DNA from: Lachnospiraceae bacterium
Lineage (GTDB): Bacteria > Bacillota > Clostridia > Lachnospirales > Lachnospiraceae
NCBI GenBank assembly: GCA_017404585.1
Contig: JAFRCB010000170.1
Coordinates: 1 to 11,467, forward strand
Reading direction: 5' to 3'
Length of the DNA: 11,467 nucleotides
The notes beneath the pieces are model-generated. The model had not been told where the DNA came from and made no database searches. It saw only the letters and a list, made by a program, of their open reading frames with translations. The position numbers and the translations under genes are program-made. This document shows positions 1 through 5,715 of this stretch, piece by piece; position 1 is the first letter of the stretch; the number at the start of each line of letters is the position of its first letter.

Positions 1-92
1 ACGACCTTTTGTCCGTGTCCGATCGCCCTCAAAGCCAGTCCCATGGCCGCCGTTGTCTTTCCTTTTCCCTCGCCGGTGTAAATATGAAGCAT
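1..92 (-). CDS. cobO: Cob(I)yrinic acid a,c-diamide adenosyltransferase, N-terminal part (runs off the window)
   Basis: Only the first 30 codons are present; the rest lies beyond base 1. The peptide begins MLHIYTGEGKGKTT, with the P-loop GEGKGKTT at residues 7-14, then AAMGLALRAIGHG. This is the typical start of the CobA/CobO/BtuR family, which transfers the adenosyl group of ATP to the cobalt of reduced corrinoids in the cytoplasm. The ATG at 92-90 is preceded by GGAG at good distance. It is the last visible gene of the cbiB-cobD-cbiP block, 276 bases after cbiP, and that spacer may be structured. Family assignment is confident from the P-loop and flanking residues. Whether the gene is intact cannot be seen. 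Confidence 0.88.
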   Translation of the reverse strand, partial: MLHIYTGEGKGKTTAAMGLALRAIGHGQKV

Positions 93-368
93 TTTTTCCG
101 CTCCTTTATCTTGGTTCCCACCTGATTCGGCGCAGCGGTTCAGGCGGGTTGTATCGTGATTTCATGATCCGGCGCAAACATCATCTTCATCGAAAAACGC
201 AGGTCCTTCCCTCCGAGCTTAAAAAGTGCGCTGCACTTTTTGATCTCTCAGTCGGACCAGCAATGTTTTTCTCACGAAGATGGATGCTTTGCCGCCGGAA
301 ACGCCATTGGAGACAGCCCGCCCGAACCGCCGCGATGAGTCCGAACCGCTGCGATGCAATCGATATAC
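93..368 (-). other. cbiP-cobO spacer with long-range inverted repeat and inner hairpin
   Basis: I see no convincing gene in these 276 bases. An 18-base segment at 317-334 and one at 131-148 are complementary over all 18 positions if two G-U pairs are allowed. They would close a loop of about 170 nt in the - strand transcript. Inside the loop lies a second hairpin, AAAAAGTGC/GCACTTTTT with a 3-base loop (221-241). A further partial copy of the arm (CCGAACCGCTGCG) sits at 341-353. This could be a structured mRNA element, or a small non-autonomous mobile element with terminal inverted repeats. Open frames here (for example 61 codons at 187-372) show no recognisable protein and no good ribosome binding site. 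Confidence 0.5.
221..241. terminator. Symmetric hairpin, weak possible bidirectional terminator
   Basis: A perfect 9-bp stem (AAAAAGTGC/GCACTTTTT) with a 3-base loop gives A-runs and T-runs on both flanks. It could act as a weak terminator on either strand. The stem has only four G-C pairs and its T-run lies within the stem, so efficient termination is doubtful. It could partly separate cobO expression from cbiP. Confidence 0.35.
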
Positions 369-2012
369 TCACCGCAGAGACCGATAGACCGCCTCCATAT
401 CGAGGCTTCCGCGCACAATTTCGGCCAGGCGGGCATACTGGCGCTCTTTATAGGAGGTCCGGGACTCCACTGAGATGGCATCCCCGGCGATCCCCTTTTT
501 CTTCATGAGATAGGAGGCAAGCCTCTCAGTGAGCTCTCCCGTGTCAAAGAGTCCGTGAATATACGTGCCGAAAACGCTGCCTTTTATGCAGCCGTCCGGC
601 TGTACTGCGGCTGCGCATTTAAAGTCTCCGTGTGTTTTATAATACGGACTGGAAGTATCGCCAAGCCGTGCGAAAGAACCGGGCACAGTTTCACAGCGGA
701 CCTTCTCAGACGAACCGGACGCAGTTTCACAGCGGGCCTTCTCGGAAGAACCGGACGCAGTCTCACAGCGGACATTTGCGAAATGCTCCGCCCCGTCCGC
801 GACACGGGTCTCCCCCATATGGATCTCGTAGCCGGTGACGGAAGCACCTGCCAGTTCACCGGCGCACACGCTGCCCGTGACCTGACGCCGTATCTTTTGA
901 GAGCTAAATACCGTGACAGTCGGAAGAAGTCCCATCCCCCGCATCCTGCTGCCCGCTCTGCCGCTGTCGCTCCCCTCCGGGTCGGACAGGGATTCGCCCA
1001 GCATCTGAAAGCCTCCGCATATGCCGAGGACCGAGCCCCCGGCCCTGGCATACCTGATGATCCTGGTCTCGAGACCGTTTTCGCGAAGCCACAGAAGATC
1101 ATCCAGCGTATTTTTTGTCCCGGGAAGAATAACAAGGTCCGGCTGTCCGAAATCCGAAGTTCTGCTCACATAGCGCACACCGAGATACGGGTGGGCCGTG
1201 AGCGGCGTGATATCCGTGAAATTTGATATGCGCGGAAAACGTATGACCGCTATGTCGATTGGGCGGTCATGACTTCCGCCCGCAAGCCTCGGGGACAGGC
1301 TGTCCTCGTCATCTATATCGATATCCGCGTAGGGGACGACCCCGAGTACAGGAACTTTCGTCAGGTCCTCGAGCATGCCGAGCCCCGGGCGAAGAATCTC
1401 AACGTCTCCGCGGAATTTATTGATGACTGTACCCACTATCCTTGCCCGTTCCTCTTTGGTAAGGAGCATGATCGTACCGTAGAGCTGTGCGAACACCCCG
1501 CCGGGATCTATATCTCCGACAAGAATGACCGGGGCATCGACCAGACCGGCAAGGCCCATGTTGACAATATCGTCCGATTTCAGATTGATCTCTGCCGGGC
1601 TTCCCGCGCCTTCGATCACGATGACGTCATTTTCTGCTTCAAGACTCCGAAAAGCCTCCATGATATCCGGGATAAGTGTCTTTTTCATACGGAAATAATC
1701 AGCCGCGCGGTATGTTCCCCGAACACGTCCATTCACAATCAGCTGAATTCCGACATCGCTGGTCGGCTTGAGCAGGATCGGGTTCATGCGCACGTCCGGA
1801 AGTATCCCGCAGGCCTCTGCCTGGGCTGCCTGCGCCCTCCCCATCTCGAGACCGTCCGCCGTTATGTAACTGTTGAGAGCCATGTTCTGGCTCTTAAAAG
1901 GGGCTGCCCTGAGGCCGTCCTCATGGAAAATGCGGCACAGGGCAGTCACAAGAAGGCTCTTACCCGCGCCGGACATAGTCCCCTGTATCATTATTTTCCT
2001 GCAATGAGTCAT
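369..2012 (-). CDS. cbiP: Cobyric acid synthase (glutamine-hydrolysing)
   Basis: This enzyme amidates side chains b, d, e and g of adenosylcobyrinic a,c-diamide using glutamine and ATP. The 547-residue protein has an N-terminal dethiobiotin-synthetase-like ATPase domain with P-loop GTMSGAGKS (residues 11-19), the family sequence FKSQNMALNS (39-48) and VIEGAGSPAEINL (132-144). The C-terminal class I glutamine amidotransferase domain has the nucleophile in GICGGFQMLG (Cys332) and the catalytic His in GTYIHGLFD (His486). The ATG at 2012 follows GGAGG by 7 bases. It overlaps, as ATGA, the end of the open frame that continues past the cobD stop. The odd part is residues 414-449: three tandem 12-residue units (consensus RCETASGSSEK) encoded by 36-bp DNA repeats inside the amidotransferase domain. 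These push the protein above the family's usual length of about 500. Both catalytic residues remain, so activity is expected. Confidence 0.95.
   Translation of the reverse strand: MTHCRKIMIQGTMSGAGKSLLVTALCRIFHEDGLRAAPFKSQNMALNSYITADGLEMGRAQAAQAEACGILPDVRMNPILLKPTSDVGIQLIVNGRVRGTYRAADYFRMKKTLIPDIMEAFRSLEAENDVIVIEGAGSPAEINLKSDDIVNMGLAGLVDAPVILVGDIDPGGVFAQLYGTIMLLTKEERARIVGTVINKFRGDVEILRPGLGMLEDLTKVPVLGVVPYADIDIDDEDSLSPRLAGGSHDRPIDIAVIRFPRISNFTDITPLTAHPYLGVRYVSRTSDFGQPDLVILPGTKNTLDDLLWLRENGLETRIIRYARAGGSVLGICGGFQMLGESLSDPEGSDSGRAGSRMRGMGLLPTVTVFSSQKIRRQVTGSVCAGELAGASVTGYEIHMGETRVADGAEHFANVRCETASGSSEKARCETASGSSEKVRCETVPGSFARLGDTSSPYYKTHGDFKCAAAVQPDGCIKGSVFGTYIHGLFDTGELTERLASYLMKKKGIAGDAISVESRTSYKERQYARLAEIVRGSLDMEAVYRSLR
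666..783. repeat. Three tandem copies of a 36-bp unit within cbiP
   Basis: The GAACCGG-led unit starts at 676, 712 and 748, exactly 36 bases apart, with few mismatches between copies. On the coding (-) strand it encodes residues 414-449 of CbiP: VRCETASGSSEK, ARCETASGSSEK, VRCETVPGSFAR. The length is a multiple of three, so copy-number change keeps the reading frame. Confidence 0.9.
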
Positions 2013-2116
2013 AATACTTCCTCCGCCGCAGCAGATTTGACCTGCGTCTCATCCATTCCGTGAACCTTCGCAGCCTTAAGGCAGGTCATATAAATCTCAT
2101 GCCCGGCTGCTTCGCT
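2009..2116 (-). other. Open frame continuing in phase after the cobD stop codon, ending in ATGA with cbiP
   Basis: After the cobD TAA (2119-2117) the same frame stays open for 35 codons (begins SEAAGHEIYM, ends SAAEEVL). Its TGA overlaps the cbiP ATG as ATGA. An internal ATG at 2089 would give a 25-residue peptide beginning MTCLKAAKVHGMDE, but only a weak GAG lies in front of it. This may be a coupling peptide, a C-terminal part of CobD lost to a nonsense mutation, or chance. No family is recognised. Confidence 0.25.
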
Positions 2117-3226
2117 TTATACCTGCGAAGGGGGCAAGTGGGACAGCAGTATCTCATTCTCCTCACGGGTGCGAACAGCGACACGGTACCACCCCTCCGA
2201 AAGCCCCGGATAATCGCTGCAATCCCGAATCATGATTCCATGTTCAAGCAGTTCCTCATGCAGTTCATGGTCCTCACTGTAAAACAGAATGTAGTTGGTC
2301 CTGCTCGGAATCACAAGAAAGCCTTTGTTCCTCAAGGCTTCCTGCATATACACACGTTCTCCGGCTATCATCGAACGGAGTTCCTCCTCGTAGGCAGTAT
2401 CCGCCAGAGCAGCGGCTCCTGCCTTCTGGGCAGCCGTTGAGACCTGCCACGGCGGTCCCGATCTCCTCAGCTTTTCAAGCAGGTCAGGAGCATCCGAAGC
2501 ACACCAGCCCAGTCTGAGACCTGCCATGCCGTAAAACTTGGTGAAAGCTCTGAGGACCAGAAGCTTCCCGCCTGATTTTCCGAGATGGCTGAGCATCGTC
2601 CGCTCGCGCGCGTCCGGAAGGAAGTCGAGGAAACACTCGTCAATGACAAGCAGTGTGCCGCATTCTATGCATTTGTCCAAAACAGAATGCAGTACTGACA
2701 TGTCCGTCACGCAGCCTGACGGATTGTTCGGACTGCTGAATATCACAAGGTCCGTATCCCTATTGATGTAAGACAGAATGCCGCGATCGACCGCGAAATT
2801 CATCTGCTTCCCCCTGTCATCCGAAGCAGACTGCATTTTGCGTGTCATATAATAGGTAATGTCCGCACCGACATTTGTCAGTGCTTCCGCATACTCGCCA
2901 AAATCCGGCGCCGCGAGCACCGCTCTTTTGGGGCTTAAGGAACAGGCGAGTCGGTAGATGATGTCGGCCGCCCCATTTGCGCAGAAAATCTGATCGTCAC
3001 GGATACCATACCGGACCGCAATCGCCAGCCGGAGAGCACGGCACTCCGGATCAGGGTAACGCGCAAGGTCGCTGATGCTCAGGGATTCTATCGCTTTAAA
3101 GGCGGAGGGAGGCATGCCGAGCGGGGAGACATTTGCAGAAAAGTCAATCGGCATATGGCCGCGCTTCTTAAGAAAGCCCGACCAGTCTCCTCCGTGATTC
3201 ACTTTTCGCTGTTCTTTTTTATTCAC
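2117..3226 (-). CDS. cobD: L-threonine-O-3-phosphate decarboxylase
   Basis: This PLP enzyme decarboxylates L-threonine phosphate to (R)-1-aminopropan-2-yl phosphate, the linker that CbiB attaches to cobyric acid. The 369-residue protein is a fold-type I aminotransferase of the HisC-like group. It opens with HGGDW (residues 11-15), the usual CobD N-terminus. It has SSPNNPSG (164-171), the PLP pyridine-nitrogen Asp in VIDECF (Asp196), and the Schiff-base lysine in RAFTKFYGMAGLRLG (Lys230). The start is GTG at 3226-3224, with AAGGA six to seven bases upstream. HisC (histidinol-phosphate aminotransferase) is the alternative family. The HGGD opening and position between cbiB and cbiP favour CobD strongly. 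Confidence 0.94.
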   Translation of the reverse strand: MNKKEQRKVNHGGDWSGFLKKRGHMPIDFSANVSPLGMPPSAFKAIESLSISDLARYPDPECRALRLAIAVRYGIRDDQIFCANGAADIIYRLACSLSPKRAVLAAPDFGEYAEALTNVGADITYYMTRKMQSASDDRGKQMNFAVDRGILSYINRDTDLVIFSSPNNPSGCVTDMSVLHSVLDKCIECGTLLVIDECFLDFLPDARERTMLSHLGKSGGKLLVLRAFTKFYGMAGLRLGWCASDAPDLLEKLRRSGPPWQVSTAAQKAGAAALADTAYEEELRSMIAGERVYMQEALRNKGFLVIPSRTNYILFYSEDHELHEELLEHGIMIRDCSDYPGLSEGWYRVAVRTREENEILLSHLPPSQV

Positions 3227-3244
3227 ACACTGTCCTTTAATTAA

Positions 3245-3279
3245 GTCCCGCCTATGAGACTCATACCATAGCGCGGGAC
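3245..3279 (-). other. Intergenic hairpin just before the cobD ribosome binding site
   Basis: GTCCCGC at 3245-3251 plus CTATG at 3252-3256 pair with CATAG at 3267-3271 plus GCGGGAC at 3273-3279. This makes a 12-bp stem with one bulged base and a 10-base loop. No T-run follows on the - strand, so it is not a standard terminator. An mRNA processing or stability element between cbiB and cobD is plausible. A 25-codon open frame (3318-3241, begins MRRRAFRRGE) crosses it but has no visible ribosome binding site. Confidence 0.55.
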
Positions 3280-3335
3280 CCAGTCAGCTTCTCCTCTGCG
3301 GAAAGCCCGTCTCCGCATGAGGTATATGATCCGGA

Positions 3336-4363
3336 TCAAATAAGATACGTCCCCACAAGAAAGACAGCAAGCACCGCAAGGCAGCTGCCTGTGAAAAAAA
3401 TGCGGTTGGCCCGCAGAATATCTCTCTCATCGATCGGTCTCAGCGGATCCCCGATATACGGTTTATCACAGACCTTTCCGAAATAGACTGCCGGCCCGGC
3501 CAGCTGGACACCAAGAGCCCCGGCCATAGCCGACTCCGTCTGAGCCGAGTTCGGACTTGCGTGTTTCCTTCTGTCCCTCTTCCATATAAGAAAGGCACGA
3601 CGGGTGATCATCCGTCTCTCCCACATGGAAACAAGTCTGCCGCTGCCGAAACGGTGGCCTAGCGGATCCGCCTCAGATTTCTCACCGGAGATAAAGGCGG
3701 CTCCCATCACCAGAAAAGCAGCAATGCGGGACGGTATGAAATTGGCAGCATCATCCAGTCTGGCCGCGCCCCTGCCGAAATTTAGATACCGGTCATTTTT
3801 GTAGCCCACCATGCTGTCCATCGTGTTGACCGCCTTGTAGGCCAGGGCAAGAGGGGCGCCGCCGATCAACTTATAGACGAGCGGCGCGACGACGCCGTCA
3901 GAAAAATTCTCCGCCACGGTCTCGACTGCCGCCCTTATGATCCCCGCCGCGTTCAGCCGTGCTGTCTCGCGCCCGACGATCCGGGCGACTGCACTTCTGG
4001 CGACGTCAAGCGACTTCGTCTGCAGTGCGTGATACACATTTCTCGATTCACGCAGCATGCTCCGCACAGCCAAAACCTGATAGCAAAAAAAATGTTGACA
4101 GCCCAGGCAGTCACCGGGCTGACAATGGAAAGTCTTTTAAGCAGGATCCAGGCAGCCGCATACGTGGTGACCGGCAAAATGAAAGCCATCACCCTTCCGG
4201 CGGCCCGCTCACCTTCCGGGTTCGCCGGAAAAATATCTCGAAGCTGTCTCTCGAGAAATGTGATCGCCTTTCCCATCAGCACGACCGGGTGCGGGAACCA
4301 TTCCGGATCTCCGAAAAAAAGATCCAGTATGAACGCGATCAAAATCATCGTAGTTATATGCAC
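3336..4363 (-). CDS. cbiB: Adenosylcobinamide-phosphate synthase, interrupted by a frameshift at 4085-4092
   Basis: This integral membrane protein joins aminopropanol phosphate to adenosylcobyric acid. The N-terminal part is in one frame: MILIAFILDLFFGDPEWFPHP, then VVLMGKAITFLERQLR and a hydrophobic helix ending VNIFF. The rest continues in the -1 frame: YQVLAVRSMLRES, IVGRETARLNAAG, AAVETVAENFSDGVVAPL, NTMDSMVGYKNDRYLNFGRGAARLDD and IGDPLRPIDERDILRANR near the end. All are CbiB hallmarks in the correct order, so only one shift separates the parts. The junction is a run of eight A on the + strand (U8 in mRNA). Without a shift the first frame stops at 3953. The start is GTG at 4363, six bases after GGAGG; ATG at 4348 is the alternative. 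If joined, the product is about 342 residues, a normal length. The shift may be recoding, slippage, mutation or sequencing error. Confidence 0.88.
4085..4092 (-). other. Homopolymer slip site within cbiB (U_UUU_UUU heptamer in the mRNA)
   Basis: In the - strand frame the codons are AAC AUU UUU UUU GCU. The seven U before GCU form an in-phase X_XXY_YYZ heptamer, and the downstream conserved sequence is in exactly the -1 frame. Reiterated U8 is also a transcriptional slippage substrate: one added U gives the same fusion. A 7-bp stem TGCGTGA/TCACGCA lies about 35 bases downstream, farther than usual for a frameshift stimulator. No clear Shine-Dalgarno-like stimulator lies upstream. Confidence 0.6.
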
Positions 4364-4402
4364 ACCTGTCCTCCCTGCATCTTTTACTAAGTTCAAGTCT
4401 CG

Positions 4403-4422
4403 CCCGCGAGGCCCTACGCGGG
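4403..4422 (-). other. Small GC-rich hairpin in the cbiB leader
   Basis: CCCGCG (4403-4408) and CGCGGG (4417-4422) form a 6-bp stem with an 8-base loop, about 40 bases before the cbiB start. No convincing promoter for the cbiB block is visible between the upstream terminator and cbiB. Expression may therefore depend on readthrough from the sigma operon or on a non-standard promoter. Confidence 0.35.
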
Positions 4423-4438
4423 GGGATTCAGCCACTGA

Positions 4439-4476
4439 GATAAAAATGCCGGATCAGATCATCAGATCTTTCCGGC
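4439..4476 (-). terminator. Rho-independent terminator after the sigma factor gene
   Basis: On the - strand, GCCGGA pairs with TCCGGC and an inner AGATC pairs with GATCT around a TGAT loop. The stem is followed directly by ATTTTTATC. It lies about 45 bases after the sigma factor stop and separates the sigma operon from cbiB. Confidence 0.75.
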
Positions 4477-4519
4477 TCTGGTAGCTATTTGCATCTAAAT
4501 GTTCACATACTTATGACGT

Positions 4520-5008
4520 TCAGTCAAAGGTCATGTACTGACGAAGACGCATGAGGGCTTTATTGTGCACGAGCTTGCAATTGCTGTAAGACATGTTCAG
4601 CTTCGGCGCGATTTCTTTCAGCTGCATGCCGCTGTAATAGTGAAGAATGATGATATCCCTCTCTCTCTCGGGGAGTTTTTCAAGGGCATCGGCCAGTTCC
4701 TCCAGGGACTCCGCGTCCAGAATTCCCTGATAGGTGTCATCCTCAACGATATCTTCCTCTCCGATCTCTTCATGCACTTTCCTCACGCGGAAATAATCAA
4801 TCACGGTGTTTCGCGTGACAGTATAAATCCACGTGGAAATAGAGGCCTTTGACTGATCAAAGGTCTCAAATTTCTCATAAACTTTTATGAAGACCGTGGA
4901 TGCAAGATCCTCCGCGTCATAGCTGCTCGAGATTTTGGAATGCATATACCCCATTACCTTGGGATAATACACCTTATAAACCTCTTCATAGGTCTGTGTA
5001 TTCTTCAT
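4520..5008 (-). CDS. ECF-type RNA polymerase sigma factor (sigma-70 family)
   Basis: This 162-residue protein has the two-domain layout of extracytoplasmic-function sigma factors. Region 2 (about residues 8-75) includes DAEDLASTVFIKVYEKF and the -10 recognition stretch STWIYTVTRNTVIDYFR. An acidic linker (about 80-105) follows. Region 4 (about 108-160) has LEKLPERERDIIILHYYSGMQLKEIA and a helix-turn-helix ending VHNKALMRLRQYM. The ATG at 5008 overlaps the stop of the preceding small gene as ATGA, so the two are probably translationally coupled. No transmembrane anti-sigma gene lies beside it. The small upstream proteins are the only candidates in the window for a partner or regulator. It lies between the two cobalamin blocks, but nothing in the sequence proves that it controls them. 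Target promoters are unknown. Confidence 0.93.
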   Translation of the reverse strand: MKNTQTYEEVYKVYYPKVMGYMHSKISSSYDAEDLASTVFIKVYEKFETFDQSKASISTWIYTVTRNTVIDYFRVRKVHEEIGEEDIVEDDTYQGILDAESLEELADALEKLPERERDIIILHYYSGMQLKEIAPKLNMSYSNCKLVHNKALMRLRQYMTFD

Positions 5009-5202
5009 ACGTGGTCCTTCTTGTGTTTCAGCAGCTCTTTCTGCTGCTGGATCTGGTCCGGGGTTCCCGCGGCGCTTACAAGTTCAAGATCATCAATACT
5101 GAGCTTTGAACCGTAGCGGCTCTCAGTATCTTTAATCATTGCCTCGAGCCGGGAGTTTCCCGCAAACTTCTGATAATCAAATAAGTCTTTTAAAGATGCC
5201 AT
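5005..5202 (-). CDS. Small protein B, paralogue of the neighbouring gene, coupled to the sigma factor
   Basis: This is a 65-residue hydrophilic protein beginning MASLKDLFDYQKFAGN. Over the first 49 positions it aligns without gaps to the product of 5557-5378, with 28 identities by my count. Shared motifs are L.D.FD.Q.F.GN near the start and LS.DLE.V.AAGTPD at 34-49. The C-terminal tail (about 50-65, KHKKDHV end) is basic and unrelated. The ATG at 5202 is chosen because the paralogue starts at the equivalent residue and AAGGA lies at suitable distance. There is no signal peptide or membrane segment. Its TGA overlaps the sigma start (ATGA). I do not recognise the family. An anti-sigma, co-regulator or sensed-target role is inference from coupling alone. 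Confidence 0.75.
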   Translation of the reverse strand: MASLKDLFDYQKFAGNSRLEAMIKDTESRYGSKLSIDDLELVSAAGTPDQIQQQKELLKHKKDHV

Positions 5203-5208
5203 CATATA

Positions 5209-5222
5209 TCCTTTCCGGCACA
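5209..5222 (-). repeat. Conserved 14-base leader segment, copy B
   Basis: The mRNA sequence TGTGCCGGAAAGGA just before small gene B is identical to the 14 bases just before small gene A (5576-5563). It includes the ribosome binding site. The identity shows that the duplication that made the two genes included their leaders. Confidence 0.8.
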
Positions 5223-5313
5223 TTTGAACCAAATCGTGCCCCTTATAGTATTCTGACACAAGTAAGCCTGGTCCCTCTATCGTTTATACGAATGAAAACA
5301 GCCGGGGTACAAT

Positions 5314-5335
5314 TATTCTTTCTATATTTTATGCG
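5314..5335 (-). promoter_or_regulatory. Conserved upstream element of small gene B (candidate promoter)
   Basis: On the - strand CGCATAAAATATAGAAAGAATA lies 133 bases before the B start codon (counted from its upstream end). It nearly matches CGTATATAAATATAGAGAGAATA, 131 bases before the A start. The sequence between this element and the 14-base leader segment is diverged, so conservation here suggests function, perhaps a promoter. I cannot assign -35/-10 boxes with confidence. Confidence 0.45.
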
Positions 5336-5343
5336 TTTTGACC

Positions 5344-5369
5344 ACGAAAGTAAAGAACGAAAGTAAAGA
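5344..5369. repeat. Two perfect tandem copies of a 13-bp unit
   Basis: ACGAAAGTAAAGA occurs at 5344-5356 and again at 5357-5369. The pair lies between the stop of small gene A and the conserved upstream element of gene B, so it could be a regulator-binding site for the B-sigma operon. Confidence 0.7.
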
Positions 5370-5377
5370 GCGAGGTT

Positions 5378-5557
5378 TTACTGCAAATCGTTGTTTTTCT
5401 TATGAAGCATGTCCGGTGTTCCCGCCGCGTTTACGAATTCCAGATCCTCAAAGCTGAGCCTTGATCCGCTGTGCTCCTCCGCGCGACGGATCATACTGCA
5501 AAGTTTCTCATTACCTGAAAACCGCTGAAAATCGAACATATCTCTGAGTGCTGCCAT
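5378..5557 (-). CDS. Small protein A, paralogue of the sigma-coupled small protein
   Basis: This is a 59-residue hydrophilic protein beginning MAALRDMFDFQRFSGN and ending HKKNNDLQ. It shares the L.D.FD.Q.F.GN and LS.EDLE.V.AAGTPD segments with protein B. The ATG at 5557 follows AAAGGAG by a normal distance and matches the paralogue start. An upstream ATG at 5575 would lie ahead of that ribosome binding site. The gene is separated from B by 175 bases that contain a tandem 13-bp repeat and B's own conserved upstream element. The two genes may therefore be transcribed separately. The family is not recognised. The C-terminal LS..DLE.V.AAG stretch superficially resembles peptide leader motifs, but no modification or export genes are nearby. 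Confidence 0.72.
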   Translation of the reverse strand: MAALRDMFDFQRFSGNEKLCSMIRRAEEHSGSRLSFEDLEFVNAAGTPDMLHKKNNDLQ

Positions 5558-5562
5558 TTTTC

Positions 5563-5576
5563 TCCTTTCCGGCACA
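5563..5576 (-). repeat. Conserved 14-base leader segment, copy A
   Basis: This is identical to the 14 bases before small gene B (5209-5222) and includes the ribosome binding site of gene A. Confidence 0.8.
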
Positions 5577-5665
5577 GATCAGTGCCAGTCCTTCTTTTAT
5601 ATCTTTCTTTATTTTTTCCTGTTTTAATAGAGATCTGCGACTGTTTTACTTTAAAAACATCGTCA

Positions 5666-5688
5666 TATTCTCTCTATATTTATATACG
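5666..5688 (-). promoter_or_regulatory. Conserved upstream element of small gene A (candidate promoter)
   Basis: This is the counterpart of the element at 5314-5335, at nearly the same distance from the start codon (131 against 133 bases). The A+T-rich core TATAAATATAG could contain a -10 box. It lies just upstream of the divergent + strand gene at 5716, so it may also affect that gene. Confidence 0.45.
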
Positions 5689-5715
5689 ATATGCCGCCAG
5701 ACGGGGCTAATACAA

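Noticed and set aside
221..241. Same operator as the TetR-type palindrome at 10754-10763
   Set aside because: Both contain AAGTGC-type arms, but arm spacing differs (three extra central bases). The A/T-run symmetry fits a hairpin better than an operator.
187..372. 61-codon - strand frame in the cbiP-cobO spacer
   Set aside because: It has no good ribosome binding site, no recognisable protein features, and lies across the inverted-repeat element.
555..1226. Long + strand open frame opposite cbiP
   Set aside because: It is a shadow of the strongly supported cbiP gene on the other strand. Its repeats mirror the cbiP 36-bp repeats, and no protein family or ribosome binding site is visible.
1269..2063. 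264-codon + strand frame opposite the N-terminal half of cbiP
   Set aside because: It lies wholly opposite conserved cbiP sequence. The open frame follows from codon bias of the real gene.
4431..4437. GCCACTG, as in the core of cobalamin riboswitches, near cbiB
   Set aside because: It is on the + strand, antisense to the cobalamin genes. The interval is too short, and the rest of the riboswitch consensus (an AGCCAGG..ACCTGCC-like box) is absent.
4380..4440. tRNA-like GTTCAAGTCT segment
   Set aside because: It is too short, with no acceptor stem or anticodon arm. The match is limited to a T-loop-like string.
5378..5557. Small proteins A and B as RiPP or bacteriocin precursors, because of LS..DLE.V.AAG
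   Set aside because: The motif lies near the C-terminus with no core peptide after it. There is no double-glycine site, and no modification or transport genes are nearby.
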